A DNA stretch of 41,116 bases from Acidimicrobiia bacterium (GTDB taxonomy: Bacteria > Actinomycetota > Acidimicrobiia > Acidimicrobiales > Poriferisodalaceae): positions 1 to 41,116 of the forward strand of contig DUBN01000008.1 in the NCBI GenBank assembly GCA_012960315.1, given 5' to 3'. The notes under the pieces were generated by a model that did no database searches, was not told where the DNA came from, and worked only from the letters and a program-made list of their open reading frames with translations. The translations under genes were made by a program, and so were the position numbers. This document shows, one piece after another, positions 8,124-17,907 of the stretch (positions are counted from its first letter, which is position 1; each line of letters begins with the position of its first letter).

Positions 8124-8714
8124 CTAGTCGTCGTCCACACCCAACGGGAGTGCCCTCAGAAGTTGTAGCGCCCTTTCGGGGTCGAATGCTCTGCCCAACA
8201 AGTGGCGGCTGCTTTGGCTCAGCACCCCGACGGACGTGGCATCGTCGAGGAACTCAACAAACTTTCCCCAGAACTTGCCGGTATCTAATAGGACAACCGG
8301 GAGATAATGAAGACCGAGTTGTGTCCAAGCCAGGACTTCCGCGAGCTCATCGAGAGTCCCATAGCCACCTGGAAGCGCTATAACACCATCGCTCAACTGG
8401 TACATCATGGCTTTTCGTTCATGCATTGATGACACCAGACGCAAATCGACGTCTCCACGGTGGCGTACATCACGAGAGAAGGTGTCTTCGGGGTAGATCC
8501 CAACGACGCGACCGTTTTTCGAAATTGCCCCGTCGGCGACAGCGCCCATCAGGCCGGCGTCACTGCCGCCGAAGACGATCGTCACGCCTTCCAGAGCGAG
8601 GTGTTTGCCAAGGTTGGTGGCTAACTCAATAAATGCCGGATCATTACTAGAAGACGAAGCGCAGAAAACAGCGACCGTGTTTATATTGCGATTAGCGGCC
8701 TCCACCAGATGCAC
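8124..8714 (-). CDS. LOG-family protein (cytokinin riboside 5'-monophosphate phosphoribohydrolase-like)
   Basis: LOG/TIGR00730 proteins are Rossmann-fold nucleotide N-glycosidases; several cleave N6-substituted AMP to the free base and ribose 5-phosphate. The 196-residue product has VAVFCASSS near the N-terminus, FGGSDAGLMGAVADGA, the catalytic block HERKAMM and the hallmark PGGYGTLDELAEVLAW. The GTG start at 8714 follows a run of five G on the coding strand. A TACTGT −10-like element at 8726–8731 (minus) would give a leader of only a few nt. A 6-bp hairpin (AGCGAA/TTCGCT, 8109–8125) overlaps the stop codon. The natural substrate in this organism is unknown. Confidence 0.88.
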   Translation of the reverse strand: MHLVEAANRNINTVAVFCASSSSNDPAFIELATNLGKHLALEGVTIVFGGSDAGLMGAVADGAISKNGRVVGIYPEDTFSRDVRHRGDVDLRLVSSMHERKAMMYQLSDGVIALPGGYGTLDELAEVLAWTQLGLHYLPVVLLDTGKFWGKFVEFLDDATSVGVLSQSSRHLLGRAFDPERALQLLRALPLGVDDD

Positions 8715-8846
8715 CCCCCACGTTCACAGTAGGGCGCGGGTGGTGGGTAAACGGACCCCGCCCGGTCGTCTCACCGGTGTCTCTAGCTAGTCCCACCTAA
8801 GGCATCTTCGCAGGATTGGCGGAATTCTCAAAAGTGTTTTCATGTC

Positions 8847-8865
8847 GATTCGGGATTGCCGAATC
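8847..8865 (-). terminator. Small hairpin at the end of the flavoprotein gene, weak terminator candidate
   Basis: GATTCGG (8847–8853) pairs with CCGAATC (8859–8865) around a 5-nt loop and overlaps the stop codon at 8864–8866. There is no adjacent T run on the minus strand, so this is a weak call. Confidence 0.25.
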
Positions 8866-10066
8866 AAGAGAGTTCTGCTGCTAACGCGAGTGCATCGTCC
8901 CAACTGCCGTGACCCATCAGAAGTCGCCGGTATTGAACGAACGGTCTGATGTTGTTCATAGCCATTACCCCTGCCAGCGCACCATCGCGGCGGTAGCCGG
9001 TAACAAAAACTTGTTCTTCGACCGAGCCGACCAGGACTTCTACATGCTCAGAACTATCGGTATCACCCGCGACTTGAATTCGGTCGTTGTATTGGTCGGA
9101 CCATACGAAGGGCACAGAGTCGTAGATGCGGCTGCGTTCGGGGTGCAATAAATTCCCGGCGACCAACATCGATTGTTCGGTGGCCGCTGTCCAGTGTTCT
9201 ACTCGCACAGGCGACGGTCCTAGCCAAGCGTTAGGAGCCTTGGCGACGTCGCCAACGGCATAGACACCTGGAACTCCCGTACTCATGGTTCCGTCACACA
9301 CAACTCCGTTATCAATCTTGAGCCCGGATCCCGCCAGCCAGCCAGTGTTGGGAATAGCCCCAATTCCGATGACCACAAGATCCGCCAAAAGCTGAGTCCC
9401 GTCGGTCAATTCGACGCCCTCTACTTCGTCGCGACCAATAATGGAAGCAACGCCGACTCCCAGCCGCAAATTGACTGCGTGCGCTTGGTGTAGGTCCCCG
9501 CAAGCTTCTCCCATCTCAATCCCCAGACCTCGGATAAGCGGCGCCGCAGCCGCTTCGATGATCGTTACGTCACAGCCGCGGTTGCTGGCAGCGGCCGCGA
9601 CTTCGGAGCCAACGAAACCCGCGCCGACTATTACGACAGATGCTCCAGGTACCAATCGCTTGCGAATCGCTAATGCGTCATCAACTGTGCGAAGGACGTG
9701 AACTCCCTCGATAGTGTCAGTTTTTGGAAGTTTTCTTGCCGCAGCGCCGGTGGCAATTATGAGACCTTCGTAGCGAATCTGGTCATCACCCACGGTGACC
9801 ACCTGTCGGCGGACGTCGAGACCTGTCGCCGATTCTCCCAACATGAGGTTCAGGCCAAGATCAGATAGCGCGTCCTCAGACACGAGTAGCAACTCTTCAG
9901 GATCTTGGTCGGTGGATAACATCGTTTTGGAGAGAGGTGGCCTGTCGTAGGGGCGGTGCTTCTCTTCACCTATAAGGGTCAGCGTGCCTTCGAAACCCTC
10001 TCGGCGAAGATTTTGGCAGGCTCGTATCCCTGCAAGGGAAGCGCCTACAACTACGATTTGATCCAC
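8864..10066 (-). CDS. FAD/NAD(P)-dependent oxidoreductase, ferredoxin (putidaredoxin/rubredoxin) reductase-like
   Basis: Transfers electrons from NAD(P)H through FAD to a small Fe–S protein, by family analogy. The 400-residue product begins MDQIVVVGASLAGIRACQNL (FAD dinucleotide fold, residues ~4–35). RPYDRPPLSK follows, then a second Rossmann motif VVIVGAGFVGSEVAAAA (NAD binding), and GVYAVGDVAKAPN near the flavin. The C-terminal reductase domain ends GSWDDALALAAELS. The frame is open 120 codons further upstream, but I start at GTG 10066: GAGG sits 8 nt before it, the family motif begins right there, and the extension is low-complexity and overlaps the nrdA promoter region. No partner ferredoxin or oxygenase is adjacent. 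Confidence 0.87.
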   Translation of the reverse strand: MDQIVVVGASLAGIRACQNLRREGFEGTLTLIGEEKHRPYDRPPLSKTMLSTDQDPEELLLVSEDALSDLGLNLMLGESATGLDVRRQVVTVGDDQIRYEGLIIATGAAARKLPKTDTIEGVHVLRTVDDALAIRKRLVPGASVVIVGAGFVGSEVAAAASNRGCDVTIIEAAAAPLIRGLGIEMGEACGDLHQAHAVNLRLGVGVASIIGRDEVEGVELTDGTQLLADLVVIGIGAIPNTGWLAGSGLKIDNGVVCDGTMSTGVPGVYAVGDVAKAPNAWLGPSPVRVEHWTAATEQSMLVAGNLLHPERSRIYDSVPFVWSDQYNDRIQVAGDTDSSEHVEVLVGSVEEQVFVTGYRRDGALAGVMAMNNIRPFVQYRRLLMGHGSWDDALALAAELS

Positions 10067-10239
10067 AGTTTCCACCTCGTTCTTGAACGCTATCTCGCTC
10101 GGAAGACCAAGTGGCACCAAATCCTGACGAATAAATATTCGCCACGCAGGGTGGTGAGGTTGAGAAACTTTTCGACCACGTGAACCCAAAAGACGGCTGA
10201 TTTGTGCTTGCGCGCGGCCAAAGAGACCGGTACATATGC

Positions 10240-10269
10240 TTGACAAGGTTGTAACTACACGGGTGTAAT
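10240..10269 (+). promoter_or_regulatory. Probable nrdA promoter
   Basis: TTGACA (10240–10245), an 18-nt spacer and TGTAAT (10264–10269) match the sigma-70 consensus at 6/6 and 5/6. This is the best −35/−10 pair I noticed in the window and predicts a start near 10276, about 150 nt before the nrdA GTG. Confidence 0.55.
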
Positions 10270-10274
10270 CACAA
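10249..10274. promoter_or_regulatory. 26-bp operator-like dyad over the nrdA −10 element
   Basis: Inner arms TACAC (10256–10260) and GTGTA (10263–10267), and outer arms TTGT (10249–10252) and ACAA (10271–10274), share one centre at 10261.5; 10 of 13 base pairs are symmetric. The right half covers the −10 element, the usual position for a repressor site. It does not match the NrdR box, whose half-sites are separated by a longer AT-rich core. Confidence 0.45.
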
Positions 10275-10428
10275 GTCCGGAACTTAAACGAACTAAGACC
10301 GAGGGATTGATCCCCCGATTCAGCGAACCACAGGCCCCCATATGGGCCCGGTGAGTTGAGGAGGAAATATCGATTCCCGGTGGAGGGGGACGGGCGTTGA
10401 ATTCGGGTGCGGCAGACGAGGAGCAAAA

Positions 10429-12858
10429 GTGGCGATCACAGACCAGGCGGGGACTGGCATAACCGAAGACACGATAGAGGGAACTTCAGCAACGGGGATG
10501 CAGGTCCAGAAGCGTGACGGGAGCTTGCAGTCTGTAGACGTCAACAAGATCGTCAAGGCTGTCGAACGATGCGCGACGGAGCTACCTGGGGTAGATCCGA
10601 TGCGCATTGCCACGAGAACTATCTCGGGCTTGCACGATGGTGCAACCACCACCGAACTTGACGAACTGTCGATTCGGACAGCAGCCGCGTTGATTATTGA
10701 AGAACCGAACTACTCCCGCCTTGCTGCTCGCCTACTCGGAACGTTTATTGACAAAGAAGTCCAGAATCAAAACGTCTACTCGTTTAGTCAGTCCATTGAG
10801 TTGGGAGCTGAGAATGGGCTGATCCACCAAGGCGTGCTTGAGTTTGTCCAGGTGCATGCGCGCAAACTGAACAACTCGGTCTTGAACGAGCGAAATAACC
10901 TGTTCGAATTTTTCGGGTTGCGTACCGTTTATGACCGCTACCTCCTCCGCCACCCGACTAAGAGGACGGTCATAGAAACCCCTCAGTATTTTCTTCTTCG
11001 AGTCGCATGTGGCCTTGCTCGGACGCCTGAAGAAGCCATCACTCTTTATGAATTGATGTCGAGCCTTGAGTACCTGACGTCAAGTCCTACCTTGTTTAAC
11101 TCCGGAACAGCACACCCTCAAATGTCGTCGTGTTACTTGTTGGACAGCCCCGAGGACTCCTTGGAAGGCATATACAAGCGATATACCGATATCGCGAAGC
11201 TCTCAAAATTTGCGGGTGGGATTGGAGTTGCCTGGCATCGAGTTCGAGCCAAAGGTTCACTGATCGGCGGCACGAACGGCCTTTCGAACGGCATCGTTCC
11301 GTGGCTAAAGACATTGGACTCTTCTGTCGCTGCTGTGAACCAGGGCGGTAGACGCAAAGGTGCCGCCTGCGTTTATTTGGAAACGTGGCACGCTGACTTA
11401 GACGACTTCCTCGAACTTAAGGACAACACAGGTGATTCCGCTCGTCGAGCTCACAACTTAAACCTCGCGAATTGGATCCCAGACTTGTTCATGGAGCGAG
11501 TGGAGAACGACTGGCAGTGGTCTCTCTTCGACCCAAAGGTTGTGCCGCACCTGACAGACCTTTACGGAGACGAGTTTCGCCAGGCCTATCTCGCAGCGGA
11601 ACAGGCGGGACTTTACGAACGCCAAGTCCCGGCCCGACAGTTGTATAGCCGCATGATGAGGACTTTGGCTCAGACGGGAAACGGTTGGGTCACTTTCAAA
11701 GACGCATCCAATCTGAAATGCAATCAGACAGGAGAACCCGGCAACGTCGTGCATCTTTCGAACCTCTGTACTGAGATTCTGGAAGTTACGAACCAACAAG
11801 AGACTGCTGTTTGCAACCTAGGTTCGGTGAACCTGGGACGCCTGGTGCGCGACGGAGCATTCGATTTCGACCGCCTTGGAGAGGTCGTGCGAACAGCGGT
11901 GCCGTTCCTAGATCGAGTAATCGACATCAATTTCTATCCGACTGACGAAGCGGGCTCTTCGAATAGCAAGTGGCGTCCCGTGGGGTTGGGCTTGATGGGG
12001 CTCCAAGACGTGTTCTTCCAGACCGGCTTAACATTCGATAGTCCTGAAGCTCTCGACCTGTCGACGCGGATAAGTGAAGAGATCTATTACTGCGCTCTCT
12101 CGGCGAGTTGTGATCTAGCTGTAGAAGACGGACCTCATGAGGGGTTCTCTGAAACGAGGGCAGCTCGCGGTGACCTCCAGTTTGATCTGTGGGGGATCGT
12201 CCCGAGCGACACCGCACGGTGGGAGGCGTTGAAGGATCGCATAAGCCAGCACGGTCTACGTAACTCGTTGATGATTGCGATCGCTCCGACTGCGACTATT
12301 GCCTCTATCGCTGGGTGCTATGAATGCATCGAACCTCAGGTATCGAATCTCTTTAAGAGAGAAACCCTTTCAGGCGAGTTTTTGCAAATCAACCGTTACC
12401 TAGTGACCGAGCTTCAGGAACAAGGTCTTTGGGGTGAGGACATGGCTCAACGAATCAAGCGAGCGGAGGGCTCGATTCAGGCCATCGAGGAGATTCCCGA
12501 GGACCTGCGCGAAATCTATCGAACGGCTTGGGAGTTGCCGCAACGAGCTTTAATTGATTTGGCGGCTAGCAGGGGCGCATACATCGACCAGAGTCAGTCT
12601 CTGAATTTGTTTATGGAGAGCCCCAGCATCGGCAAGTTGTCTTCTATGTATATGTACGCATGGAAGAGCGGCCTAAAGACCACCTATTACCTGCGTTCGA
12701 GGCCAGCTACTCGAATCAACCAAACCACTTCCGGAGCCGATGGTGAACCAACAGGTTCGCCGCCGGACGAAGAGTCAGTCGATGCCCGCTCTTTCACTGA
12801 TGAAGAAGCCATCGCGTGCTCATTGGAAAACCCCGAAACTTGCGAAGCTTGTGACTGA
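10429..12858 (+). CDS. nrdA: Ribonucleoside-diphosphate reductase, alpha (catalytic) subunit, class I
   Basis: Reduces ribonucleoside diphosphates to deoxyribonucleotides with NrdB. The 809-residue product has an N-terminal ATP-cone (from VQKRDGSLQSVDVNKIVKAV, residues ~25–110), the allosteric overall-activity site. Next come SSCYLLDSPEDS with an active-site cysteine, GGIGVAWHRVRAKGS, NQGGRRKGAACVYLETWH, NLCTEI with the thiyl-radical cysteine region, CNLGSVNL, and PTATIASIAGCYECIEP. The C-terminal tail carries CSLENPETCEACD, the cysteine pair that relays reducing equivalents from thioredoxin or glutaredoxin. The start is GTG 10429 with GAGGAG 5 nt upstream. nrdB follows after 50 bp, so they form an operon. 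The ATP-cone implies dATP feedback inhibition. Confidence 0.97.
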   Translation: MAITDQAGTGITEDTIEGTSATGMQVQKRDGSLQSVDVNKIVKAVERCATELPGVDPMRIATRTISGLHDGATTTELDELSIRTAAALIIEEPNYSRLAARLLGTFIDKEVQNQNVYSFSQSIELGAENGLIHQGVLEFVQVHARKLNNSVLNERNNLFEFFGLRTVYDRYLLRHPTKRTVIETPQYFLLRVACGLARTPEEAITLYELMSSLEYLTSSPTLFNSGTAHPQMSSCYLLDSPEDSLEGIYKRYTDIAKLSKFAGGIGVAWHRVRAKGSLIGGTNGLSNGIVPWLKTLDSSVAAVNQGGRRKGAACVYLETWHADLDDFLELKDNTGDSARRAHNLNLANWIPDLFMERVENDWQWSLFDPKVVPHLTDLYGDEFRQAYLAAEQAGLYERQVPARQLYSRMMRTLAQTGNGWVTFKDASNLKCNQTGEPGNVVHLSNLCTEILEVTNQQETAVCNLGSVNLGRLVRDGAFDFDRLGEVVRTAVPFLDRVIDINFYPTDEAGSSNSKWRPVGLGLMGLQDVFFQTGLTFDSPEALDLSTRISEEIYYCALSASCDLAVEDGPHEGFSETRAARGDLQFDLWGIVPSDTARWEALKDRISQHGLRNSLMIAIAPTATIASIAGCYECIEPQVSNLFKRETLSGEFLQINRYLVTELQEQGLWGEDMAQRIKRAEGSIQAIEEIPEDLREIYRTAWELPQRALIDLAASRGAYIDQSQSLNLFMESPSIGKLSSMYMYAWKSGLKTTYYLRSRPATRINQTTSGADGEPTGSPPDEESVDARSFTDEEAIACSLENPETCEACD

Positions 12859-12908
12859 CCCTCGTTCCGCTTCCCTGTCCTGATTGATCGCCGAGAAACG
12901 ACACCGGA

Positions 12909-14000
12909 ATGGCACTTACCGAACCAGACGACAATTACGCAAAGCTTGATCAGCCTGATCAAGGGGAGTCCGCTATAGGGCGAGAGGTTGGAGTCACAGG
13001 CAATATTCTTGACCCGGGATTCAACCTCACGTTGCGTCCGATGCAATACCCGGTCTTTTATGACATGTACCGAGATGCCATTAAGAACACCTGGACGGTT
13101 GAAGAAATAGATTTTTCTGATGATGTCGTGGATCTTGATCGCAAACTGCTGCCCGCTGAACGCCATTTGATAAATCGACTGGTCGCTTTCTTTGCGACTG
13201 GTGACTCGATTGTTGCAAACAACCTTGTGTTGAATTTGTACCAACACATCAACAGTCCCGAAGCTCGCATGTACTTGAGCAGGCAGTTATACGAAGAAGC
13301 CCTGCACGTTCAGTTTTATTTAACTCTCCTCGATAACTACATACCTGATATTGACGAGAGGACTGAAGCGTTTGCTGCCATCGAGAACATTCCGTCTATT
13401 CGTCGAAAAGCTGAGTTCTGTTTTAAATGGATGAGCAGCATCAGCGACGTCGCAGAATTACGTTCGCGTGACGAGCGAAAGCAATTTTTGCTGAACTTGA
13501 TCTGCTTCGCTGCGTGCATCGAGGGACTCTTTTTCTTCGCCGCGTTCGCGTACGTCTATTTTCTTCGCAGTAAAGGCCTCCTGAACGGGCTAGCGGCGGG
13601 CACCAACTGGGTGTTTCGCGATGAGTCCTGTCACATGAACTTCGCATTCGAAGTCGTGAACACGATTAGAAACGAAGAACCCGATTTATTTGACGACGAT
13701 TTGTCTGCCCGCATCGTTGAGATGCTTGAGGAAGCGATCGAGGTAGAGAGCCAGTTCGCGGCGGACGTCCTCTCGGGCGGGGTGGCAGGAATGTCAACTG
13801 CCGATACCCGCGTCTATCTGGAGTTCGTAGCGGATCAACGGTTAATGCAACTGGGACTCCCCAAACGCTACGGATCTAAAAACCCGTTCGATTTCATGGA
13901 GCTACAGGACGTTCAAGAGTTGACAAACTTTTTCGAACGTACCGTCGTGGCCTATCAGGTCGGTGTCGAAGGTGATGTGGCCTTCGACGAAGACTTCTAA
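12909..14000 (+). CDS. nrdB: Ribonucleoside-diphosphate reductase, beta (radical) subunit, class I
   Basis: Houses the dinuclear metal centre and radical that activates NrdA. In the 363-residue product the six metal ligands can be placed: D68 (EEIDFS), E130 and H133 (EEALHVQFY), E205 (IEGLFFF), E239 and H242 (RDESCHMNF). The residue four after H133 is Y137, so the radical tyrosine is present. The general sequence (FFATGDSIVANNLVLNLY) resembles the Chlamydia-type R2 group, in which that position is Phe and a Mn/Fe centre replaces the radical. Having Tyr favours a tyrosyl-radical enzyme. The start is ATG 12909; its ribosome-binding site is weak. Confidence 0.96.
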   Translation: MALTEPDDNYAKLDQPDQGESAIGREVGVTGNILDPGFNLTLRPMQYPVFYDMYRDAIKNTWTVEEIDFSDDVVDLDRKLLPAERHLINRLVAFFATGDSIVANNLVLNLYQHINSPEARMYLSRQLYEEALHVQFYLTLLDNYIPDIDERTEAFAAIENIPSIRRKAEFCFKWMSSISDVAELRSRDERKQFLLNLICFAACIEGLFFFAAFAYVYFLRSKGLLNGLAAGTNWVFRDESCHMNFAFEVVNTIRNEEPDLFDDDLSARIVEMLEEAIEVESQFAADVLSGGVAGMSTADTRVYLEFVADQRLMQLGLPKRYGSKNPFDFMELQDVQELTNFFERTVVAYQVGVEGDVAFDEDF

Positions 14001-14060
14001 CTCTCCGGGCAAAGGTGAGGCGGTGATTAGGGGAGTGTCACTCTGTCAAAGCGGACTGGC

Positions 14061-15047
14061 CTAATCCTGGAAAAAGGCTTCGATGAGCGTATTGACAGCA
14101 CTTACTGGCGTCGTTACGTCTGAACGAACTTGAGACTCCAGCTCAGGTAGAAGTTTCCCCACCTCTGGATGGGTTCGCAGAGCCTCCAAGAGACGATCAT
14201 CAAGCATTGACCACATCCACCGAACGCGTTGCTCCTCCCGACGACGCTCAAGGTCACCAGACTCGCTCAGAAGGCGACGGTGCTGTTCGACGTGACTCCA
14301 TAGGGTTTCAACTCCCTCGCCTGTTAGACCAGCACAGGTGAGAACTGGAGGTGTCCAGTGAGGTGAGGCCGGCGCTGTGAGGTGTAGTGCAATTTGGTAT
14401 TCGCGCGCAGCTGCGGCAGCTCGTTGCCCGTTGTTGCCGTCAGCTTTGTTGACGGCGATCATGTCGGCTAATTCGAGAATTCCCTTTTTTATCCCTTGAA
14501 GCTCGTCGCCGGCCCCGGGAAGCATTAACACGAGGAAGAAATCGACCATGTCAGCGACCGCCGTCTCGCTCTGACCTACTCCGACCGTTTCTACTAGTAC
14601 GACATCGAAACCAGCCGCCTCACATAGAAGTATGGTCTCTCTCGTCATACGGGTTACTCCGCCTAGCTCACCGGCTGTTGGTGAGGGACGCACAAAGGCC
14701 GCGTCATCGTTTGCCAACGACGACATTCGGGTCTTGTCGCCCAGGATGGAGCCCCCGGTACGCGTTGATGTCGGATCTACTGCGAGAACTGCTACCCGGT
14801 GACCTTTACTTGTCAGTGTTTCGCCGAGAGTTTCAATAAAAGTGCTTTTCCCGACACCAGGTACCCCTGTGATCCCAACACGATGAGCCGAGCCCGGGTT
14901 AGCCAGGAGCTGGGAAAGTAATTCTTGAGCTGATGCGCGATGGTCAGGGAGGCTGCTTTCAATAAGAGTTATGGCGCGCCCCAAGGAGGCGCGATCCGCC
15001 GAGCGGACGCCTTCCACGAGATCTGTGATCGAAGGGACAGCTGCCAC
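14061..15047 (-). CDS. meaB: Methylmalonyl-CoA mutase-associated GTPase MeaB
   Basis: A G-protein chaperone that gates cobalamin loading and protects methylmalonyl-CoA mutase from inactivation. The 328-residue product has GITGVPGVGKSTFIETLG (Walker A), VLAVDPTSTRTGGSILGDKTRM, VETVGVGQSETAVADMVD and VNKADG (nucleotide specificity), followed by a helical C-terminal dimerisation arm. Start GTG 15047 lies 8 nt after a TACCCT −10-like element. Its client mutBA lies ~700 bp away on the same strand, separated by a plus-strand membrane protein gene; the association is by family knowledge and proximity. It converges with nrdB. Confidence 0.94.
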   Translation of the reverse strand: MAAVPSITDLVEGVRSADRASLGRAITLIESSLPDHRASAQELLSQLLANPGSAHRVGITGVPGVGKSTFIETLGETLTSKGHRVAVLAVDPTSTRTGGSILGDKTRMSSLANDDAAFVRPSPTAGELGGVTRMTRETILLCEAAGFDVVLVETVGVGQSETAVADMVDFFLVLMLPGAGDELQGIKKGILELADMIAVNKADGNNGQRAAAAAREYQIALHLTAPASPHWTPPVLTCAGLTGEGVETLWSHVEQHRRLLSESGDLERRREEQRVRWMWSMLDDRLLEALRTHPEVGKLLPELESQVRSDVTTPVSAVNTLIEAFFQD

Positions 15048-15055
15048 AACTGTTG

Positions 15056-15061
15056 AGGGTA
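15056..15061 (-). promoter_or_regulatory. −10 element of meaB, nearly leaderless
   Basis: Minus-strand TACCCT is followed by 8 nt and the GTG at 15047. No ribosome-binding site is visible in between. Confidence 0.35.
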
Positions 15062-15105
15062 CAGGCCGTCAAGCGACTGATTTAGGGGCGATTCTTGGGT
15101 GCCAG

Positions 15106-15133
15106 TTGTGAATAATCGGCTGCTATCGATAAT
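15106..15133 (+). promoter_or_regulatory. Possible promoter of the two-helix membrane protein gene
   Basis: TTGTGA (15106–15111), a 16-nt spacer and GATAAT (15128–15133) form a plausible sigma-70 pair about 33 nt before the ATG at 15166. Confidence 0.35.
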
Positions 15134-15165
15134 TTGGCTGACAGCACCTGCAAAAGTAGGAACAT

Positions 15166-15714
15166 ATGGGTATTGCAAAACGGATAGCTGAGCGTGGTGG
15201 GAGTCGTCCTCACCCGGTGGAAAAATTCCTCGAACCAGATGAGACGGTGAAATGGATCCTTCCCGCCCAGGGGGGACTTCACCCTTTTACGATGTTGGCA
15301 TTCGCATTAGTCGTTCTATTGGCTGTTCTCCTCTTGGACCCTCGTTCGTGGGTGATGGGAGTCACGATCACGGTGGTGGTGTTTGCAATAGTTGCGGTCT
15401 TGACGACCGCTCGTTACCGAGTGATTGCCATCACGTCTGACGACGTTCTACTGCTGAGAGCCCGAGGATGGCGGCCGGCGAAACCAGTTGAGTTACTCGA
15501 CAGAAGTCCGCGAACCGCGAAGTTCGGGGTGCGTAGCCAATTTTGGTCTCAAATAGAGGTTGCCGGAGAGAAACTGTGGGTTCACAAGCGATTTCAGGCG
15601 AAGCTCGAAGAGGCAGATTCATCGCTCGGGCGCCGGACCAGCAAAGCTGCGTCTAGCTCGGTCTATCGCGCTAACCGGGCAAAAAAGAAAGTAAAAAACG
15701 TTCGCCGTAAATGA
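15166..15714 (+). CDS. Two-helix membrane protein with PH-like/basic C-terminus, function unknown
   Basis: 182 residues. After a charged N-terminus (HPVEKFLEPDETVKW) there are two adjacent hydrophobic segments at about residues 42–60 (FTMLAFALVVLLAVLLL) and 63–82 (WVMGVTITVVVFAIVAVLT). A soluble part follows (TARYRVIAITSDDVLLLRA) with the pattern of bacterial PH-type membrane proteins, ending in a strongly basic tail (RANRAKKKVKNVRRK). ATG 15166 is preceded by AGGA with a 6-nt gap. It sits between meaB and mutB on the opposite strand, ending 6 bp from the mutB stop. No specific role can be given. Confidence 0.72.
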   Translation: MGIAKRIAERGGSRPHPVEKFLEPDETVKWILPAQGGLHPFTMLAFALVVLLAVLLLDPRSWVMGVTITVVVFAIVAVLTTARYRVIAITSDDVLLLRARGWRPAKPVELLDRSPRTAKFGVRSQFWSQIEVAGEKLWVHKRFQAKLEEADSSLGRRTSKAASSSVYRANRAKKKVKNVRRK

Positions 15715-15720
15715 TGAGAT

Positions 15721-17898
<2,178 letters not shown>

Positions 17899-17907
17899 TG
17901 TTCGAAC

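Larger units (their letters stand above)
10067..10428. other. Divergent intergenic region between the flavoprotein gene and nrdA
   Basis: About 360 bp without a supported gene. It holds a strong plus-strand promoter (10240–10269), an operator-like dyad overlapping it (10249–10274), and a ~150-nt nrdA leader. The leader contains two hairpins: GGGAT/ATCCC near 10310, and GGCCC/GGGCC at 10333–10348 around the palindrome CCCATATGGG. An AGGAGG near 10359 is followed by no good start codon. The nrdA ribosome-binding site GAGGAG lies at 10418–10423. I see no convincing NrdR box pair. Confidence 0.6.

Noticed and set aside
10067-10426. A 120-residue N-terminal extension of the flavoprotein
   Set aside because: The frame is open, but it has no family similarity and covers the nrdA promoter and dyad, while GAGG 8 nt before GTG 10066 coincides with the start of the FAD motif.
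10276-10428. Cobalamin riboswitch in the nrdA leader
   Set aside because: I looked for the B12 box and the conserved core and found only isolated GGTG/CCGG words; the leader is also short for this class.
10200-10428. NrdR box pair upstream of nrdA
   Set aside because: The dyad has a 2-bp core instead of the long AT-rich core of NrdR boxes, and no second box at the usual spacing was seen.
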